61,622 bases of DNA from Ruminococcus flavefaciens (GTDB lineage Bacteria > Bacillota > Clostridia > Oscillospirales > Ruminococcaceae): assembly GCA_002310115.1 (NCBI GenBank), contig DBYI01000057.1, positions 1 through 61,622 on the forward strand. Reading direction: 5' to 3'. Each line of letters begins with the position of its first letter. Positions within the stretch are counted from its first letter, which is position 1. The notes beneath the pieces are model-generated. The model saw only the letters and a program-made list of their open reading frames with translations. It searched no databases and was not told the DNA's origin. Positions 35,778-43,768 of the stretch are shown piece by piece. The position numbers were made by a program, and so were the translations under genes.

Positions 35778-35963
35778 TCACTTTTCCCCGTTCTTTACTG
35801 TTATCGTCGTTGTTGTTGAAGTAGTCGTGGTGCTTGCAGTGAATGTTGTCGAAACAGTCGATGAATTCTCCGTCGTTTCACTGCTGCCGCTCACGGTCAT
35901 TGTTGTTATGGTTTTACCGTCGGGAGATACGACAGTTTTTGTTTTTGAAAATTCCTTTTTCAT
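35778..35963 (-). CDS. Small Thr/Ser-rich protein of the ATP-grasp operon
   Basis: A 61-residue protein that I do not recognise. The N-terminal half is mixed and charged (KEFSKTKTVVSPDGKTITTM). The second half is nearly all Thr and Ser (STTFTASTTTTSTTTTITV) and ends NGEK. There is no signal peptide or membrane span. AAGGAG stands seven bases before the ATG and the stop overlaps the start of the RelA/SpoT-domain gene, so it is truly translated. Position between peptide-modifying enzymes makes it a candidate substrate or carrier for them (inference). A simple repeat-derived small protein is the alternative. Confidence 0.7.
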   Translation of the reverse strand: MKKEFSKTKTVVSPDGKTITTMTVSGSSETTENSSTVSTTFTASTTTTSTTTTITVKNGEK

Positions 35964-35995
35964 GGTTCTTCTCCTTATACTTGAATCGGATATTC

Positions 35996-36014
35996 GGGCG
36001 GATGATATCCGCCC
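35996..36014. repeat. GGGCGGAT palindrome, copy 1
   Basis: GGGCGGAT (35996-36003) and ATCCGCCC (36007-36014). Together with 37902-37920 it forms a pair of near-identical palindromes inside the operon, like a small dispersed REP-type element. Confidence 0.65.
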
Positions 36015-36938
36015 CTACCTGATTATTTTGAAGCAGACAGTGTTTGAATTTATAAGTGGATCGTGATATTCAAAATATACCGTTCCTGAAACAGGACTCC
36101 TTATCTCTGACACTATCTCACCTTCGAACGGATCGGATATTACTCCAAGAACATCACCGCGCTCAACCCGCTTGCCAATGTCAATAAGGCTCTTGAAAAT
36201 GCCCGAAGCTTCCGAGCGTATCTGCTTCGTTTTGCTCTCGTCGATTATTTTTGTGATGTACCCCGGGGGAGTATTTGCACTGATTATGCCCTGCTTATCA
36301 AGGAAGCGCAGGATCGCATAAACCGCTTCATCTGCGGCGTTTTCATCAATATCATCGGTAGCATTTGCGTATACTGAAAACGCCTTTGTTTCCCACACCT
36401 GCCAGTTGTAGTTCAGAGTAGTCGTATCATAGGGACGGGGCTTGCGAAGTATGCCGAATTGCAGTCCGAAGTCCTTCATCAAATCAGGCTGCATAAAGCC
36501 TGTATCCATCATTTTAACGTGGGGCAGGAAATTTCCCACCTGATAAAAGCTGGCAAGCTGTATGCCGTATTCGTAGCCCTGTATCTTTGAGAAAAGCCCG
36601 TCTGCGATACGCTGTGTAGTCTCGCCCTGATCGTAGCCCGGGAACATTCTGTTTATGTCGGTATTATCCATTGCCCAGAAGCGCTTGCCGATATTCATTG
36701 AGTAGTAATTCACGCAGGGAATGGCCATTATCTCGCAGTCCTCGGCGATACGTCCCTTTGCTTCGAGCTTTTTGAGCTCCTGCACCATGCGGCTGCAAAC
36801 GTACATCTGCTGTACTTCATTTCCGCGCATTGCTCCCACTATTGCCGCAGACTTTTTTCCGTGACCGAAACGAAATCCGATAACGTCAAGCTGTTCACGG
36901 TATGGCGACTTCATTGAAAAAAGCACCTTTCTCTTCAT
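36015..36938 (-). CDS. M14/AstE-type protein lacking zinc ligands (pseudoenzyme)
   Basis: A 307-residue member of the succinylglutamate desuccinylase/aspartoacylase branch of M14, the paralogue of the next gene upstream. The zinc motif HxxE is MRGNE here (about 38-42), so the His is an Arg. The later His ligand is also absent (YGIQLASF at about 122-129 where the partner has VDIHSSN). The rest of the fold is kept, including NRMFPG and the C-terminal lipoyl-like beta domain (RVERGDVLGVISDPFEGE). It is probably catalytically dead and partners the active copy. The ATG overlaps the stop of that gene. Confidence 0.8.
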   Translation of the reverse strand: MKRKVLFSMKSPYREQLDVIGFRFGHGKKSAAIVGAMRGNEVQQMYVCSRMVQELKKLEAKGRIAEDCEIMAIPCVNYYSMNIGKRFWAMDNTDINRMFPGYDQGETTQRIADGLFSKIQGYEYGIQLASFYQVGNFLPHVKMMDTGFMQPDLMKDFGLQFGILRKPRPYDTTTLNYNWQVWETKAFSVYANATDDIDENAADEAVYAILRFLDKQGIISANTPPGYITKIIDESKTKQIRSEASGIFKSLIDIGKRVERGDVLGVISDPFEGEIVSEIRSPVSGTVYFEYHDPLINSNTVCFKIIR

Positions 36939-37885
36939 TCCTCTGCACCTCCCTCAGACGGCTGCAATATTCTCGCAAGGAGCGAGCCGCCGTAAACTAC
37001 GGGATATTCCCGCAGCGTAAAAATCATACCGCTGCACACAGCCTCCACCTTTTCAACGACATTCGATGTCAGCGGATCGACCACATCACCGATATGGTCG
37101 CCTTCATTTACAGTATCGCCGAAGTCGGCACAGGGCACAAAAATGCCTGCCGCATCGGAGTTCACAAAGCCAACTTCACGCCCCTCAGAAACTATAGGCT
37201 CGCGTACGGTGGCTGTTTCGCCGCTCCACATTCCCAGCTCTTTCATAAGATTGAGTATGCCGTCAAAGAGCTGTCGGCAGTATTCCTTAGTAATACGCAT
37301 ACCCACGCCCATTTCAACTACAAGAGTTTTCGTTCCTCTTGTGTTGAGGGTATGAGCGAGGGTAGATTCAAGAACTGTTGCGGACTCGTGTATCCATACG
37401 AAGTCCACGTTCATCATTTTTGCGTATGGAAGAAGTGCAGGAGCAGTGGGAACACTCATGCGTATCTGGGGTATCTCTTTCAGGAAGATATTGCTCGAAT
37501 GAATGTCCACGCACACATCAGAACCTGCAATATCGTCAACTATGGAAGCACATATCATTTCTATCATCGTGCCGTCCTTAGAGCCTGGGAAAACGCGGTT
37601 CATATCAAGGTCGAACATGGGGACTCCGCGTGTTATTGAGTCGATACCCATAGGATTGAGTGCAGGGTAAATGTCCACGATACCGTCGAGATGGCCGATG
37701 TTCTCATTGAGATAAGAGCCTATCATATATGCGAGATACTGACCTTCAAGCTCATCGCCATGTGTACCTGTCACAAGACTCAGACGCTTCCTGCTTTTGC
37801 CGTTTGCAATGCGCCGCTTCTGGATATTCAAGTTTTCATTGACCGCAAGAGATGCAGTCGCTATAGTTTCTATCATAGTTATCAT
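36935..37885 (-). CDS. M14/AstE-type zinc amidohydrolase (succinylglutamate desuccinylase/aspartoacylase family)
   Basis: A 316-residue enzyme with an intact zinc site: THGDE (His and Glu, about 40-43), DIHSS (His, about 125) and the catalytic Glu in VVEMGVG (about 189). A C-terminal beta domain (EGDHIGDVVDPLTSNVVEKV) follows, as in AstE relatives. The family cleaves amide bonds next to a carboxylate, such as N-acyl amino acids or C-terminal residues. An in-frame GTG and ATG lie just upstream, but only the ATG at 37885 has GGAG at eight bases. It follows the transglutaminase gene and is coupled to the inactive paralogue. Confidence 0.85.
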   Translation of the reverse strand: MITMIETIATASLAVNENLNIQKRRIANGKSRKRLSLVTGTHGDELEGQYLAYMIGSYLNENIGHLDGIVDIYPALNPMGIDSITRGVPMFDLDMNRVFPGSKDGTMIEMICASIVDDIAGSDVCVDIHSSNIFLKEIPQIRMSVPTAPALLPYAKMMNVDFVWIHESATVLESTLAHTLNTRGTKTLVVEMGVGMRITKEYCRQLFDGILNLMKELGMWSGETATVREPIVSEGREVGFVNSDAAGIFVPCADFGDTVNEGDHIGDVVDPLTSNVVEKVEAVCSGMIFTLREYPVVYGGSLLARILQPSEGGAEE

Positions 37886-37901
37886 TTTCATCACTCCTCT
37901 C

Positions 37902-37920
37902 GGGCGGATAATATCCGCCC
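37902..37920. repeat. GGGCGGAT palindrome, copy 2
   Basis: GGGCGGATA (37902-37910) and TATCCGCCC (37912-37920), between the transglutaminase and M14 genes. Confidence 0.65.
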
Positions 37921-37939
37921 ATTCTCACTTCAAATGCGG

Positions 37940-38710
37940 TCAGCTCAGGACCGAACGCACCAATTGCAGCTGCTGGGTATATCTCCCGAACATCACACCT
38001 CTGTCAATAGCACAGTCACGAAAATCTCGTCCCGTTGAGATAACGAGGTAATCGTCATTCACCGGACAATTATTTGCAGGATCGAATCCTTCCCAGTGGT
38101 CGCCAGTCCAGTATTCAACCCACGAATGAGTTTCGCCGTCACAGAATGCCAGACCTGCTACATATCGGGCAGGTATACCGTCCATTCTCAGTAGTGATAT
38201 GAGGATATGCGAGAAATCCTGACACACTCCTGCACGTAAATCAAATGCTTCCGCAGCAGTTGTAGCAGTTGTTGTTACACCCTTTTTGTATTCAATTATT
38301 TCGGAAAGGATATCACTGTAATATACTGCCTTATCGAAAGCATTTCCATCATATTTTTCTTTCAGCTCATTTTGGAATTTTATAAGTGCCTCACTTGGTA
38401 CTGTATACTTCGATTGATATCGATAGCAAGGCATGAGAAATGTGCTGTGCTTTGAGGAATCGACCTCAGCTATACCCTTAATGTCAAAATCAAGAAAGCG
38501 ATGATCACCCTGAATATATCCAGCTGTAACATTATTTCCGAAAGCATCAACAGTCTGCTTTGTGATTACACTTGGATATAGATTCAGACTGCATGACAGT
38601 ATTTTCTGAGATTCCGTATCGGGTGGGATTATCCTCAGTGCAAAGCTGTGGTCGTGGACGTAATCATCGAATGTGAGCTTCGTGGCAAAGCTGAAATTAA
38701 GCGTTTTCAT
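37940..38710 (-). CDS. Transglutaminase-like protease/amidase
   Basis: A 256-residue protein with an N-terminal beta domain (the bacterial transglutaminase N-terminal region) and a transglutaminase-like core. The catalytic triad is visible: Cys in RAGVCQDFSH (about 160), His in ETHSWVEYW (about 194), Asp in GFDPANN (about 211). In operons with permuted ATP-grasp and alpha-E proteins such enzymes are thought to cleave or form isopeptide bonds. Its ATG overlaps the end of the alpha-E gene. Confidence 0.88.
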   Translation of the reverse strand: MKTLNFSFATKLTFDDYVHDHSFALRIIPPDTESQKILSCSLNLYPSVITKQTVDAFGNNVTAGYIQGDHRFLDFDIKGIAEVDSSKHSTFLMPCYRYQSKYTVPSEALIKFQNELKEKYDGNAFDKAVYYSDILSEIIEYKKGVTTTATTAAEAFDLRAGVCQDFSHILISLLRMDGIPARYVAGLAFCDGETHSWVEYWTGDHWEGFDPANNCPVNDDYLVISTGRDFRDCAIDRGVMFGRYTQQLQLVRSVLS

Positions 38711-39408
38711 ACTGTCACCTCCATTGGTTCAAACAGATGTTCAAGGCTTTTTATCGCCTTATCTGAAAAAAGCTCATAATCGCGTTCGGTGCCAAGCACT
38801 TCAACAACAGTACAAAGATAATTTGTGTTATAGCGGTATGGAGTGCCTTTCGGAACACGATGCAGATTTTTGCAAAGTCTGATGAATTCTTTTTCTACAT
38901 CGGCAAAGGGATATTTCATTCTTATGTACATATCAAGGCGTTCAAGGGTTTTTCCGATGTAGATGATATTGCGTATCTCGTCATCGTAGATATGCTCGTT
39001 TACGCTGCCCCAGAAGCTGTATAGTATATCCTTCAAAGGCAGCAGTGATAATCTTATATTTGCTTTGCTCTGTGAATTATAGAGTGTATCTTTGGCCATT
39101 TGTAAAAAGGAAAGTGTTTTTGTAGATATCTCTTCGCGAAGAACTATACCGTTGTCGTAAGCCCTTTCAAGACAAAATGCAGCTGAATTCGGATTACTTT
39201 CATCATAGAGAAAACTGCGAATAAAATCCCTGCTATCCTTGTATGTATCAATAAGTCCGAAATATCCAAGAAATTCCTTATAACCGTGCTTTTCATCTAT
39301 CATTCTGTCATAAAGTTTGTCAAGTGACCTGAGCGTGATAAATAATCTTTCCGTATAGCGGCCAAGCCAGAAAAGGCGGTCGCTGTGTTCCTTTGAGATA
39401 GTTGACAT
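38707..39408 (-). CDS. Alpha-E domain protein (DUF403)
   Basis: A 233-residue all-helical protein of the alpha-E family, with the characteristic DRLFWLGRYTERLFITLRSLD at the N-terminus. It is the standard partner of circularly permuted ATP-grasp enzymes and is thought to assist peptide-bond formation. The open frame reaches a TTG at 39420, but GGAGG is placed for the ATG at 39408. It lies 12 bases after the ATP-grasp gene. Confidence 0.88.
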   Translation of the reverse strand: MSTISKEHSDRLFWLGRYTERLFITLRSLDKLYDRMIDEKHGYKEFLGYFGLIDTYKDSRDFIRSFLYDESNPNSAAFCLERAYDNGIVLREEISTKTLSFLQMAKDTLYNSQSKANIRLSLLPLKDILYSFWGSVNEHIYDDEIRNIIYIGKTLERLDMYIRMKYPFADVEKEFIRLCKNLHRVPKGTPYRYNTNYLCTVVEVLGTERDYELFSDKAIKSLEHLFEPMEVTV

Positions 39409-39420
39409 AAATTCCTCCAA

Positions 39421-40758
39421 TCATTTTTTTAATACCCATGTGTCCTTAAAGCCACCTCCCTGTGACGAATTAACAACGAATGAGTCTGGGTTCCGTGAAA
39501 AACGTGTAAGTCCAGAAGCCCATACCTTAGTCGTTTCGCCAGAAAGCACGAACGCTCTCAGGTCAGCCTTTCGCATAACAGTTTCACCGTTATCCAGTAT
39601 CGGCAGATCAAGGAAGTCAATGACCTCCTGAGCGATGAAGCGTCTCGGCTCAGCAATTATAGTCTGTCGGAATTCTTCAAGTTTTTCCATTGTAAGATCA
39701 CTGCCGAAAACAACTCCGTAGCCGCCTGCCTCTGCGACGTCCTTGATAACGAGTTTCCCGAGATTGTCCATAACATACTTCATATCTTCCTCGTAAAACG
39801 GCAGATATGTGGGAGCATTTTTCAGTATCGGCTCTTCACCGAGGTAATACTTTATCATCTTCGGCACGAAATAGTAGATGCCTTTGTCGTCAGCAACTCC
39901 GTTTCCAGGAGCGTTGATTATACCCACATTTCCGCTTCGGTAAGCTTCCATAAGATTCGGTATGCCTATAAGAGATTCAGGCAGGAAATTCAGGGGATCA
40001 AGATATTCGTCAGCAATCCTCCTGTACAGTACTCCTATCCTTGTTTTGCCGCCAGAATATGTTCTGTGATAGAGAATATTGTCCTCGACGAAAAGCTCGT
40101 CATTCTGAACAAGCACCGAGCCTGTATGCTCCGCAAGATAGGAGTGTTCAAAGTAAGCGGCATTGTATCGTCCGGGAGTGAGTATCGCACTTATACCGCC
40201 GCAGTTTGCATAGTCCATTGTCTCTTTGAGCAGCTTTGCGTAGTTTCGGTTATCGATAATCTCGTTCTCGGAGAAAGCATCGGGAGCGGCAATTCGCGTA
40301 AGCTCACGGGCGATAAGCGGATACGAAGCACCGGACGGGATACGCAGGTTGTCCTCTAAGATGTACCATTCGCCGTCTTTAGCCTGAACAAGATCTATAC
40401 CCGAAATATGGCTATAAATTCTGTTCTTTGGAGTTATGCCCTCGCACTGTGCAAGATATCCCTTTGAGATGTAAATGAAATTCTCAGGAATAATTCCGTC
40501 CTTTACGATTTTTTTATCGTGATAAATATCAAAAAGGAACTCATTCAGGGCGTTTACACGCTGAACAAGTCCCTTTTCAATGCTCTTGAAATCTTCCGAA
40601 GATATGACTCGGGGTATAGGATCAAAAGGAAAGAATTGCTCGTTGAAAACACCGTTTTTGTATATGCCGAATTTTACACCGTAACGTCTGAGAAGCTCAT
40701 TTATCTCATTTGCATTGCCGATAGGCTTTGTAAATTGTTCAATATTCTGCTGTGTCAT
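39421..40758 (-). CDS. Circularly permuted ATP-grasp ligase (type 2)
   Basis: A 445-residue enzyme of the permuted ATP-grasp group (DUF404/DUF407). Family features include YISKGYLAQCEGITPKNRIY, the DLVQAKDGEWYILEDNLRIPSGASYP block (nucleotide and metal site), GNVGIINAPGNGVADDKG and the end SSQGGGFKDTWVL. These enzymes use ATP to activate a carboxylate and form an amide bond, and are predicted to build small peptides or tag proteins. It is the first gene of the operon. A longer frame runs into the leader terminator; ATG at 40758 has GGAG at eight bases. Confidence 0.9.
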   Translation of the reverse strand: MTQQNIEQFTKPIGNANEINELLRRYGVKFGIYKNGVFNEQFFPFDPIPRVISSEDFKSIEKGLVQRVNALNEFLFDIYHDKKIVKDGIIPENFIYISKGYLAQCEGITPKNRIYSHISGIDLVQAKDGEWYILEDNLRIPSGASYPLIARELTRIAAPDAFSENEIIDNRNYAKLLKETMDYANCGGISAILTPGRYNAAYFEHSYLAEHTGSVLVQNDELFVEDNILYHRTYSGGKTRIGVLYRRIADEYLDPLNFLPESLIGIPNLMEAYRSGNVGIINAPGNGVADDKGIYYFVPKMIKYYLGEEPILKNAPTYLPFYEEDMKYVMDNLGKLVIKDVAEAGGYGVVFGSDLTMEKLEEFRQTIIAEPRRFIAQEVIDFLDLPILDNGETVMRKADLRAFVLSGETTKVWASGLTRFSRNPDSFVVNSSQGGGFKDTWVLKK

Positions 40759-40785
40759 TATTATCACTCCAATCATTAACAAACA

Positions 40786-40823
40786 AAAAAGGCGCCTATC
40801 CATGCGGATAAGCGCCTTTGCTT
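40786..40823 (-). promoter_or_regulatory. Leader attenuator of the ATP-grasp operon
   Basis: On the minus strand AAGC and GCTT enclose the hexaloop AAAGGC. The same bases start the terminator arm, with arms 40806-40819 and 40788-40801, loop GCAT, then TTTTTT. GGAG and the start codon follow. Confidence 0.8.
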
Positions 40824-40839
40824 GTTTTATTATATTTAC

Positions 40840-40868
40840 ATCATATCACAGTCTTTTATGTTTGTCAA
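40840..40868 (-). promoter_or_regulatory. Promoter of the ATP-grasp operon
   Basis: On the minus strand TTGACA (40863-40868) and TATGAT (40840-40845), 17-base spacer. It is divergent from the citrate synthase promoter. Confidence 0.82.
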
Positions 40869-40929
40869 TAGTCTAACAAAAATTTTTCTAAACAAAAGCG
40901 AGTATGTTCGAGAAAATTTCAAAAAGGTA

Positions 40930-40958
40930 TTGACAAGCTGAGTAAAAAAGGATATAAT
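40930..40958 (+). promoter_or_regulatory. Promoter of the citrate synthase/IDH operon
   Basis: TTGACA (40930-40935) and TATAAT (40953-40958), 17-base spacer. Confidence 0.88.
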
Positions 40959-40979
40959 GACATCATAAAAAGAAAAATA

Positions 40980-41019
40980 AAGCAACGGTGCTTCCCATAA
41001 TGGGCAAGCACCGTTTTTT
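40980..41019 (+). promoter_or_regulatory. Leader attenuator of the citrate synthase operon
   Basis: AAGC (40980-40983) and GCTT enclose the hexaloop AACGGT (40984-40989). The terminator arms are AACGGTGCTT (40984-40993) and AAGCACCGTT (41006-41015) with an inner CCCAT/ATGGG, then TTTTTT. GGAG follows. Confidence 0.82.
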
Positions 41020-41034
41020 GTTGGAGTGATAGCT

Positions 41035-42372
41035 ATGAACGTAAAAGAAACAATGTATTCTTCATTTTCATCCGAAAACAGTATTGATCCAAAATATTTT
41101 GATAAATATAGCGTTAAAAGAGGTCTTAGGAACCTCGATGGAACGGGTGTTATGGCCGGTGTGACGAATATCTGTAATGTTCACGGCTATGTTGTTGATG
41201 ATGGTGAAAAAAGAGCTGCTGAAGGAAAACTGATTTTCAGAGGATACAGCATTAATGACTTGATAGAAAAAGTATGCACAGAAGACAGGTTTGGATTTGA
41301 AGAAATCGTATTTCTGCTACTTACTGGAAGGCTGCCGGATAAGAAAGAACTTGAAGAATTTAATATAATGCTTTCCGATGAACGCGCCTTGCCAAAGGAT
41401 TTTTTTGTTGATATGATACTTAAAGCTCCGTCGCCCAATATTATGAACAAAATGGCTAGAGCTGTTCTGTCACTATATTCGTATGATGAAGAAGCCGAAT
41501 CACAGACTCCGGAACATGAAGTCGATACAGCAATATCACTGATAGCCAAAATGCCTGTGATAATGGTAGGAGCTTATGAGACAAAAAGGCGCTGCTATGA
41601 TGATAGGTCACTGATACTCCATCCATTGATAAAAGGCCAATCTACCGCTGAAAATATTCTGTCAATACTTCGCGCAGACAGGAAGTTTACAAGAGAAGAA
41701 GCTAAACTTCTTGACTTGATGCTTATGCTCCATGCTGAACATGGTGGAGGAAACAACTCAACCTTTACCTGCCGTGTTCTTACATCATCGGGAACCGATC
41801 CGTATTCGACATATTCCGCTGCAATAGGTTCATTGAAGGGGCCGCGGCACGGAGGTGCCAATCATAAAGTGCTTGAAATGCAGGATCTTATAAAATCCAA
41901 TGTAAAAAACTGGGAAAACGATGATGAGATAGCTGAAGTTCTCGGGAAGATACTGCGAAAGGAGATAGGTGACGGACGAGGACTTATATACGGCATGGGC
42001 CACGCAGTATATACGCTGTCGGATCCGCGTGCGGTCATACTGAAAAAATACGCGGGTGAGATGGCAACTGGGACAGAATTTGAAAAGGAATTCAATCTTC
42101 TTGAAGCAGTTGAGCGCCTTACGCCTGCTGTTTTTGAAAGCATCAAGAAATCAGGAAAAACAATGTGTGCAAATATTGATATGTACAGTGGATTTGTGTA
42201 TAAGATGCTCAGAATACCCGACGACCTTTTCACTCCATTGTTTGCAGTTTCAAGAATTGCCGGTTGGTGTGCTCACAGATTTGAAGAAATAAACAGTGGT
42301 AAGCGAATCATGCGTCCTGCCTACAAATCAATAGCCAGAGAAAAAGAATATGTAGATATATCGAACCGTTAG
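41035..42372 (+). CDS. gltA: Citrate synthase
   Basis: A 445-residue citrate synthase that joins oxaloacetate and acetyl-CoA to citrate. Conserved parts: LIFRGYSINDL, MLHAEHGGGNNSTF (catalytic His region near 230), GSLKGPRHGGANH (near 272), GMGHAVYTLSDPRA (near 320), and the Asp/Arg region at the end. The in-frame codon at 41026 is too close to GGAG; ATG at 41035 is eight bases away. Isocitrate dehydrogenase follows 46 bases later, so the pair supplies 2-oxoglutarate for glutamate synthesis, the usual role of a partial TCA branch in anaerobes. Aconitase is not in the window. Symbol given by function. Confidence 0.93.
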   Translation: MNVKETMYSSFSSENSIDPKYFDKYSVKRGLRNLDGTGVMAGVTNICNVHGYVVDDGEKRAAEGKLIFRGYSINDLIEKVCTEDRFGFEEIVFLLLTGRLPDKKELEEFNIMLSDERALPKDFFVDMILKAPSPNIMNKMARAVLSLYSYDEEAESQTPEHEVDTAISLIAKMPVIMVGAYETKRRCYDDRSLILHPLIKGQSTAENILSILRADRKFTREEAKLLDLMLMLHAEHGGGNNSTFTCRVLTSSGTDPYSTYSAAIGSLKGPRHGGANHKVLEMQDLIKSNVKNWENDDEIAEVLGKILRKEIGDGRGLIYGMGHAVYTLSDPRAVILKKYAGEMATGTEFEKEFNLLEAVERLTPAVFESIKKSGKTMCANIDMYSGFVYKMLRIPDDLFTPLFAVSRIAGWCAHRFEEINSGKRIMRPAYKSIAREKEYVDISNR

Positions 42373-42418
42373 TTCAGTGGTCATATGACTTCAAATAAAT
42401 CAAGAAAGGCTGATAAAT

Positions 42419-43636
42419 ATGGAAAAGATCAAAATGAAAACACCCTTGGTCGAAATGGACGGAGATGAAATGACGCGCGTTATATGGAGGATGATAAAGG
42501 ATATTCTCATTCTTCCGTATATCGATTTAAAGACTGAATACTACGATCTCGGACTTGTACACAGAAATGAGACTGATGACAAGGTAACTATCGAATCTGC
42601 TGAGGCAACAAAGAAATACGGAGTGGCTGTAAAATGCGCTACTATAACTCCGAATGCAGCAAGAATGGATGAATATGACCTGAAGGAGATGTGGAAATCG
42701 CCCAATGGAACAATAAGAGCGATACTTGATGGAACAGTTTTCCGTGCTCCAATTATTGCCAAAGGAATAGAACCATACATACCAACATGGACCAAGCCTA
42801 TAACTATTGCCAGACACGCTTACGGCGATGTATATAAAAATACAGAAATGCGTGTCAGCGAGGGAAGCATGGCTGAACTGAAAGTTACTGATAAAGATGG
42901 CAATGAGTCACTGAGTTTAATATACGATTTTTCTGACAGTGCAGGAATTATACAGGGACTGCATAACAAGGATAAGTCAATTGAAGGATTTGCACGTTCC
43001 TGCTTCAACTATGCTATTGATACAAAACAGGATCTATGGTTTGCAACAAAAGACACTATATCTAAAAAATACGATCATCGCTTCAAGGATATTTTTGCTG
43101 AAATATATGAAAAGGAATACAAGGCAAGATTTGAAGCTGTTGGTATCGAGTATTTCTATACCCTTATAGATGATGCTGTTGCAAGAGTAATACGTTCAAA
43201 TGGCGGATATATCTGGGCTTGTAAAAACTATGATGGAGATGTTATGTCAGATATGGTCGCAACTGCATACGGAAGCCTCGCAATGATGACATCAGTGCTA
43301 GTATCGCCTGACGGAAAATATGAATATGAGGCAGCCCACGGAACAGTTCAGCGCCATTATTACAAATATCTCAAAGGTGAAAAGACGTCAACTAACCCTG
43401 TAGCCACAGTTTTTGCATGGACAGGTGCTCTGCGTAAAAGAGGTGAACTTGATTCAACACCTTCATTATGTGAATATGCAGACAAGCTCGAAAAAGGTAT
43501 ATTGGATACTATAAGCGAAGGTATTATGACAGGCGACCTTGCAGCTATATCCAAGCTGAAGAGCAAGCGTACTGTTGATACCGAAACATTCCTCATTGAG
43601 ACTGGAAGAAGGCTAAGTGAAATGTACAAGAAATAA
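42419..43636 (+). CDS. icd: NADP-dependent isocitrate dehydrogenase
   Basis: A 405-residue enzyme of the dimeric, eukaryote-like IDH subfamily. It has VEMDGDEMTRVIW at the N-terminus, CATITPNAARMDEY, KSPNGTIRAILDGTVFRAPI (substrate-binding Ser and Arg), RHAYGDVYKNTEM, and the metal Asp residues around DDAVARVIRSNGGYIWACKNYDGDV. It converts isocitrate to 2-oxoglutarate with NADPH. It is co-transcribed with citrate synthase; AAAGG precedes the ATG. There is no clear terminator after it, only the leader of the amylase gene. Confidence 0.95.
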   Translation: MEKIKMKTPLVEMDGDEMTRVIWRMIKDILILPYIDLKTEYYDLGLVHRNETDDKVTIESAEATKKYGVAVKCATITPNAARMDEYDLKEMWKSPNGTIRAILDGTVFRAPIIAKGIEPYIPTWTKPITIARHAYGDVYKNTEMRVSEGSMAELKVTDKDGNESLSLIYDFSDSAGIIQGLHNKDKSIEGFARSCFNYAIDTKQDLWFATKDTISKKYDHRFKDIFAEIYEKEYKARFEAVGIEYFYTLIDDAVARVIRSNGGYIWACKNYDGDVMSDMVATAYGSLAMMTSVLVSPDGKYEYEAAHGTVQRHYYKYLKGEKTSTNPVATVFAWTGALRKRGELDSTPSLCEYADKLEKGILDTISEGIMTGDLAAISKLKSKRTVDTETFLIETGRRLSEMYKK

Positions 43637-43650
43637 AGTTAATCGTTCTA

Positions 43651-43679
43651 TTGACAAAACATTGAGCATATGATAAGAT
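43651..43679 (+). promoter_or_regulatory. Promoter of the amylase gene
   Basis: TTGACA (43651-43656) and TAAGAT (43674-43679), 17-base spacer. Confidence 0.7.
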
Positions 43680-43696
43680 AAGAAAGTAATAAGAAT

Positions 43697-43740
43697 AGCA
43701 ACGGCGCTCATCCTGAATGGACAGGCGCCGTTCTTGATTA
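43697..43740 (+). promoter_or_regulatory. Leader attenuator of the amylase gene
   Basis: AGC (43697-43699) and GCT (43706-43708) enclose the hexaloop AACGGC. The larger stem AACGGCGC (43700-43707) pairs with GCGCCGTT (43725-43732), with an inner TCC/GGA. The T-run is weaker than in the other leaders. It may also end the IDH transcript. Confidence 0.7.
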
Positions 43741-43768
43741 TAGACTATTGACAACGGAGGTAATAAAA

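Noticed and set aside
41187..43629. Long minus-strand frames opposite citrate synthase and IDH
   Set aside because: They are shadows of two strongly conserved enzymes, with no start signals.
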